This document shows positions 61,582 to 64,000 of a DNA stretch of 64,000 bases, piece by piece. Location of the stretch: positions 13,727,553 through 13,791,552 of the forward strand of contig CM076651.1 in the NCBI GenBank assembly GCA_038496675.1. The letters are read 5' to 3'. Source of the stretch: Rachycentron canadum (Eukaryota; Chordata; Actinopteri; Carangiformes; Rachycentridae). The position numbers were made by a program, and so were the translations under genes. The stretch's first letter is position 1; each line of letters starts with the position of its first letter. The notes beneath the pieces were generated by a model, which worked only from the letters and a program-made list of their open reading frames with translations, was not told where the DNA came from and searched no databases.

Positions 61582-63849
61582 GTATATCATCTATATACAC
61601 TTTTGAACTAATTCTGAAAAGATTTTCACAACATGATTTTTGAAATCTTGAAGTATTACTTATGAACAGGATGTTTAATGGTCATATACCCATGGCAACA
61701 AACCAAACATGGACAGGAGTGTTTGGACAATTTTGGTTCAACTGACAGCAGTCTCCCATATCCTCTCCCATTCTCCTTCTCTGCTTTGCTCTGCCTGATG
61801 AACTTCTACCCATGTTAACAGTAGCAGCTACGTTTCTGGGGTACACAGCCAACAACCTGAACAAAAGAAGAGCGGGGGGAAAGAAAAAAAACAAAACAGG
61901 TAGGAAGAGGGACAGACAAGTCATAAGTTCATCTACCTCAGTGCAGAGGACCCAGTGTTGGAGACAGCATGCATGATAACATGACACATGGAGCCTGGAT
62001 CAAGTGATGACAAAACTAACATTAACTTAAGTCCATGTGGACATAACAGTGCAGAGCCCAATGGTGACAAATGTGAGTGTAATACTTTCATAGTCTAACC
62101 TTGCAGCTGCAGGCGACAAAGTACAATAAAAACGTACGGTTTCGCTTTACAGCATGTCATCATGTCTTTGAAGTACAAACTCTGAACGACTTTTCACATC
62201 CAACTGTATGTTCCCTGTGTGTGAGTAAGAAGCCACTGGCAGGATCAGAGTTCAAGGTTTACATCATGCTCCTAAATATTCCAGTGTCAATGAGAAAGAG
62301 ATGTCACTCAGAGGACGCATGTAGAAACAGACCTGCATTACTGAGCTCTGACAAGAACTCGGCAAGCAATTCCAACAATTATACATAAAAAGAAAAAAAA
62401 AAAAGTTGCAGCAAAATTATCTGGGATCAGTAGTACCATCAAATTGTCAAGAGAGGAGCAAATGAAAAAACAAATTCCAGTAGATGACACAGTCTATTTC
62501 CTGGCATAGGTAGAGACCACGCGAAGAGAGTTTGACTCCTGAAAGTACCATTCAAGCAACAATAACAAAGTCAAATGTCTCACTGGTGCTTGTGGCATAA
62601 AGGAAAAAAAAAAATGCATGTTTTATATACAAATCATATGTACCTATCAGTAGTGTCTAATGTCAAAGTAAAAAGAAAACACCCATCATGATGTCTTAAA
62701 ACATAAAATATATTTTAAAAACAAAACAGTATTTCTGATTGCCATTTCATACGCCTCTTATTTACTCAGTGTTCACGATGTCATTGCCCGTCACCAGTGG
62801 GGTTATGGCTACATCCACGTTTGAACTGAGCGTCTCGTTAAATGAATTTGACGACTTCATCTCACATCTGAACAGACAACAAAGGCTTGGACTGAACTAC
62901 AACATTAATTTTCATATCTGGCTTGTCACATCTCATCTCACAGTGTTCATCAATATGAAATAAAAATATTAACAAATAAATTAAAATAAAAACCGTCCCA
63001 AACAGCATCCCTGCCACATTTCAAACTACGACCAGGACTGGACCACATCTGTAATGTGACACCTGCAGGTCTCACACACGATGAGGAAGCTACAGTTGAG
63101 TGCAACTAAATTTCTGTAGTAGAATATTCAAGTGAGGGAATAAAAAGCACCTTCTGGCTGTTCATGCTTAATTAACCAAAAGTCCCATAACTGCTTTTGT
63201 CTAATGAACTACAGCCTATACCAGAGGACATCTGAGTGTCTTAGAAACATGCTAGTAGTCCAGACACCTTTTACACACACAACTGGAAACAGTGCTTCAG
63301 CCCCCCCCCCCATCACAGCGACAGAATGCAATGTTGCATGGCCGACAGAATATAAAGTTAACTGTGATTATTCCTAAACTTAAAACCCACAACATGCTTG
63401 ACTCTTCTGGACAAAGTTAGTCCGTCGTGGGACATTTTCAGAGATTTAAAAAAAAAAAAATATGAAAAAAAAAAAATATATATAGATATATATTCCCATC
63501 ACTGTACAATAGTAAGAATTCCTGCCATGGGAAATGAAAACAAAAAAAAGGTTGAGTGTGATGATATTAACAGTGGTAGTGCTGTAGTGTTGTGGCCCAT
63601 GGAGAAGGGGTTAAAGTGAACAAGGAGGAGACACGAGGATCAAAGGGAGGCAGGGGAGAAAAAGTCAGGAGGGGGGAGGGGTGATTCTCAGTAGTTTTGG
63701 CTAAAAAGGTGAGGTAGGCCTTGTCACAACTTGGAGTGTGGCTTTAAAACTGGCAGGGTTTTCATTTGCAGTCTTGTCTTTAGTGTTTGTTTCCTATGGG
63801 AGTGTGGTCTGGTTGTGCGTCTCCAGTGCGTCTTTTCGCCGCCTGGCGC
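61582..63849 (-). other. acvr1b: acvr1b 3' UTR (inferred)
   Basis: Non-coding sequence downstream of the acvr1b stop on the minus strand. It has a poly-C run at 63301-63312 (plus strand), A-rich stretches and no credible gene. Short frames such as the one at 61682-61987 have no family resemblance. Confidence 0.5.
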
Positions 63850-63975
63850 TCACATTTTGACATCCTCCTCCACGCTGAGCTGAGACAGAGTCTTCTTGAT
63901 GCGCAGAGCGGTCAGTCTGGCCGCTCCATTGGCGTACCAGCACTCCCTCATGATCTTCCCCATCACACGCAGTGA
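63850..63975 (-). CDS. acvr1b: Activin receptor type-1B (ALK4), last coding exon, partial gene
   Basis: On the minus strand, an acceptor (TTTTCCTGTGCAG) ends at 63976 and is followed by 41 codons and TGA. The peptide begins SLRVMGKIMRECWYANGAAR and continues TALRIKKTLSQLS, ending VEEDVKM. This is the C-terminal end of the kinase domain of a type I TGF-beta family receptor. The tail (SVQEDVKI in human ACVR1B) fits ALK4 better than TGFBR1 (SQQEGIKM) or ALK7. ACVR1B is a membrane Ser/Thr kinase that phosphorylates SMAD2/3 for activin and nodal. The rest of the gene lies beyond the right edge. I cannot say which teleost duplicate it is. Confidence 0.88.
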   Translation of the reverse strand, partial: SLRVMGKIMRECWYANGAARLTALRIKKTLSQLSVEEDVKM

Positions 63976-64000
63976 CTGCACAGGAAAAGACAGAAAATGA

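Noticed and set aside
61682..61987. Minus-strand 101-codon frame near the right end
   Set aside because: No recognisable domain; it lies within the inferred acvr1b 3' UTR.

Overview
The window is a piece of a teleost fish chromosome, probably percomorph-like. It carries vertebrate-type spliced genes with GT-AG introns, CpG-poor intergenic DNA, an old Tc1/mariner copy and dispersed repeats of the kind seen in fish. All coding models below were built by hand from splice sites and from remembered protein families. Each of the four complete gene models joins into one uninterrupted frame ending at a stop codon.

Layout from left to right: dnajc22 on the minus strand (317-1531, 3 coding exons, 339 aa); a gap holding a TA microsatellite and a decayed Tc1 element; lmbr1l on the plus strand (3797-16002, 17 coding exons, 492 aa), head to head with dnajc22; a gap of about 5 kb; dhh on the plus strand (22490-26591, 3 coding exons, 460 aa); a gene-free interval of about 4 kb; kmt2d on the plus strand (33765-58112, 54 coding exons, 5058 aa) with a long 3' UTR; and, converging on it from the right edge, the last coding exon of acvr1b on the minus strand (63850-63975).

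LMBR1L-DHH-KMT2D repeats the gene order of human 12q13. It is also the 2R sister block of LMBR1-SHH-KMT2C on human 7q36. The genes are not an operon and share no single pathway. dhh encodes a Hedgehog ligand, acvr1b an activin/nodal type I receptor, kmt2d the enhancer H3K4 methyltransferase, lmbr1l a multipass membrane protein linked to Wnt/beta-catenin control, and dnajc22 a membrane J protein (wurst family).

The most notable observation is in dhh. Its Hint autoprocessing domain keeps the residues for thioester formation (Cys201, Thr269, His272). The aspartate needed for cholesterol transfer is His246, and the conserved SCYA cysteine is Ser345. Second is kmt2d, which keeps a complete fourth PHD finger in its first cluster that mammalian KMT2D lacks, and has no mammalian-style proline/glutamate repeat. 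I found no evidence of an entirely new system such as a CRISPR array, phage, operon or novel enzyme.
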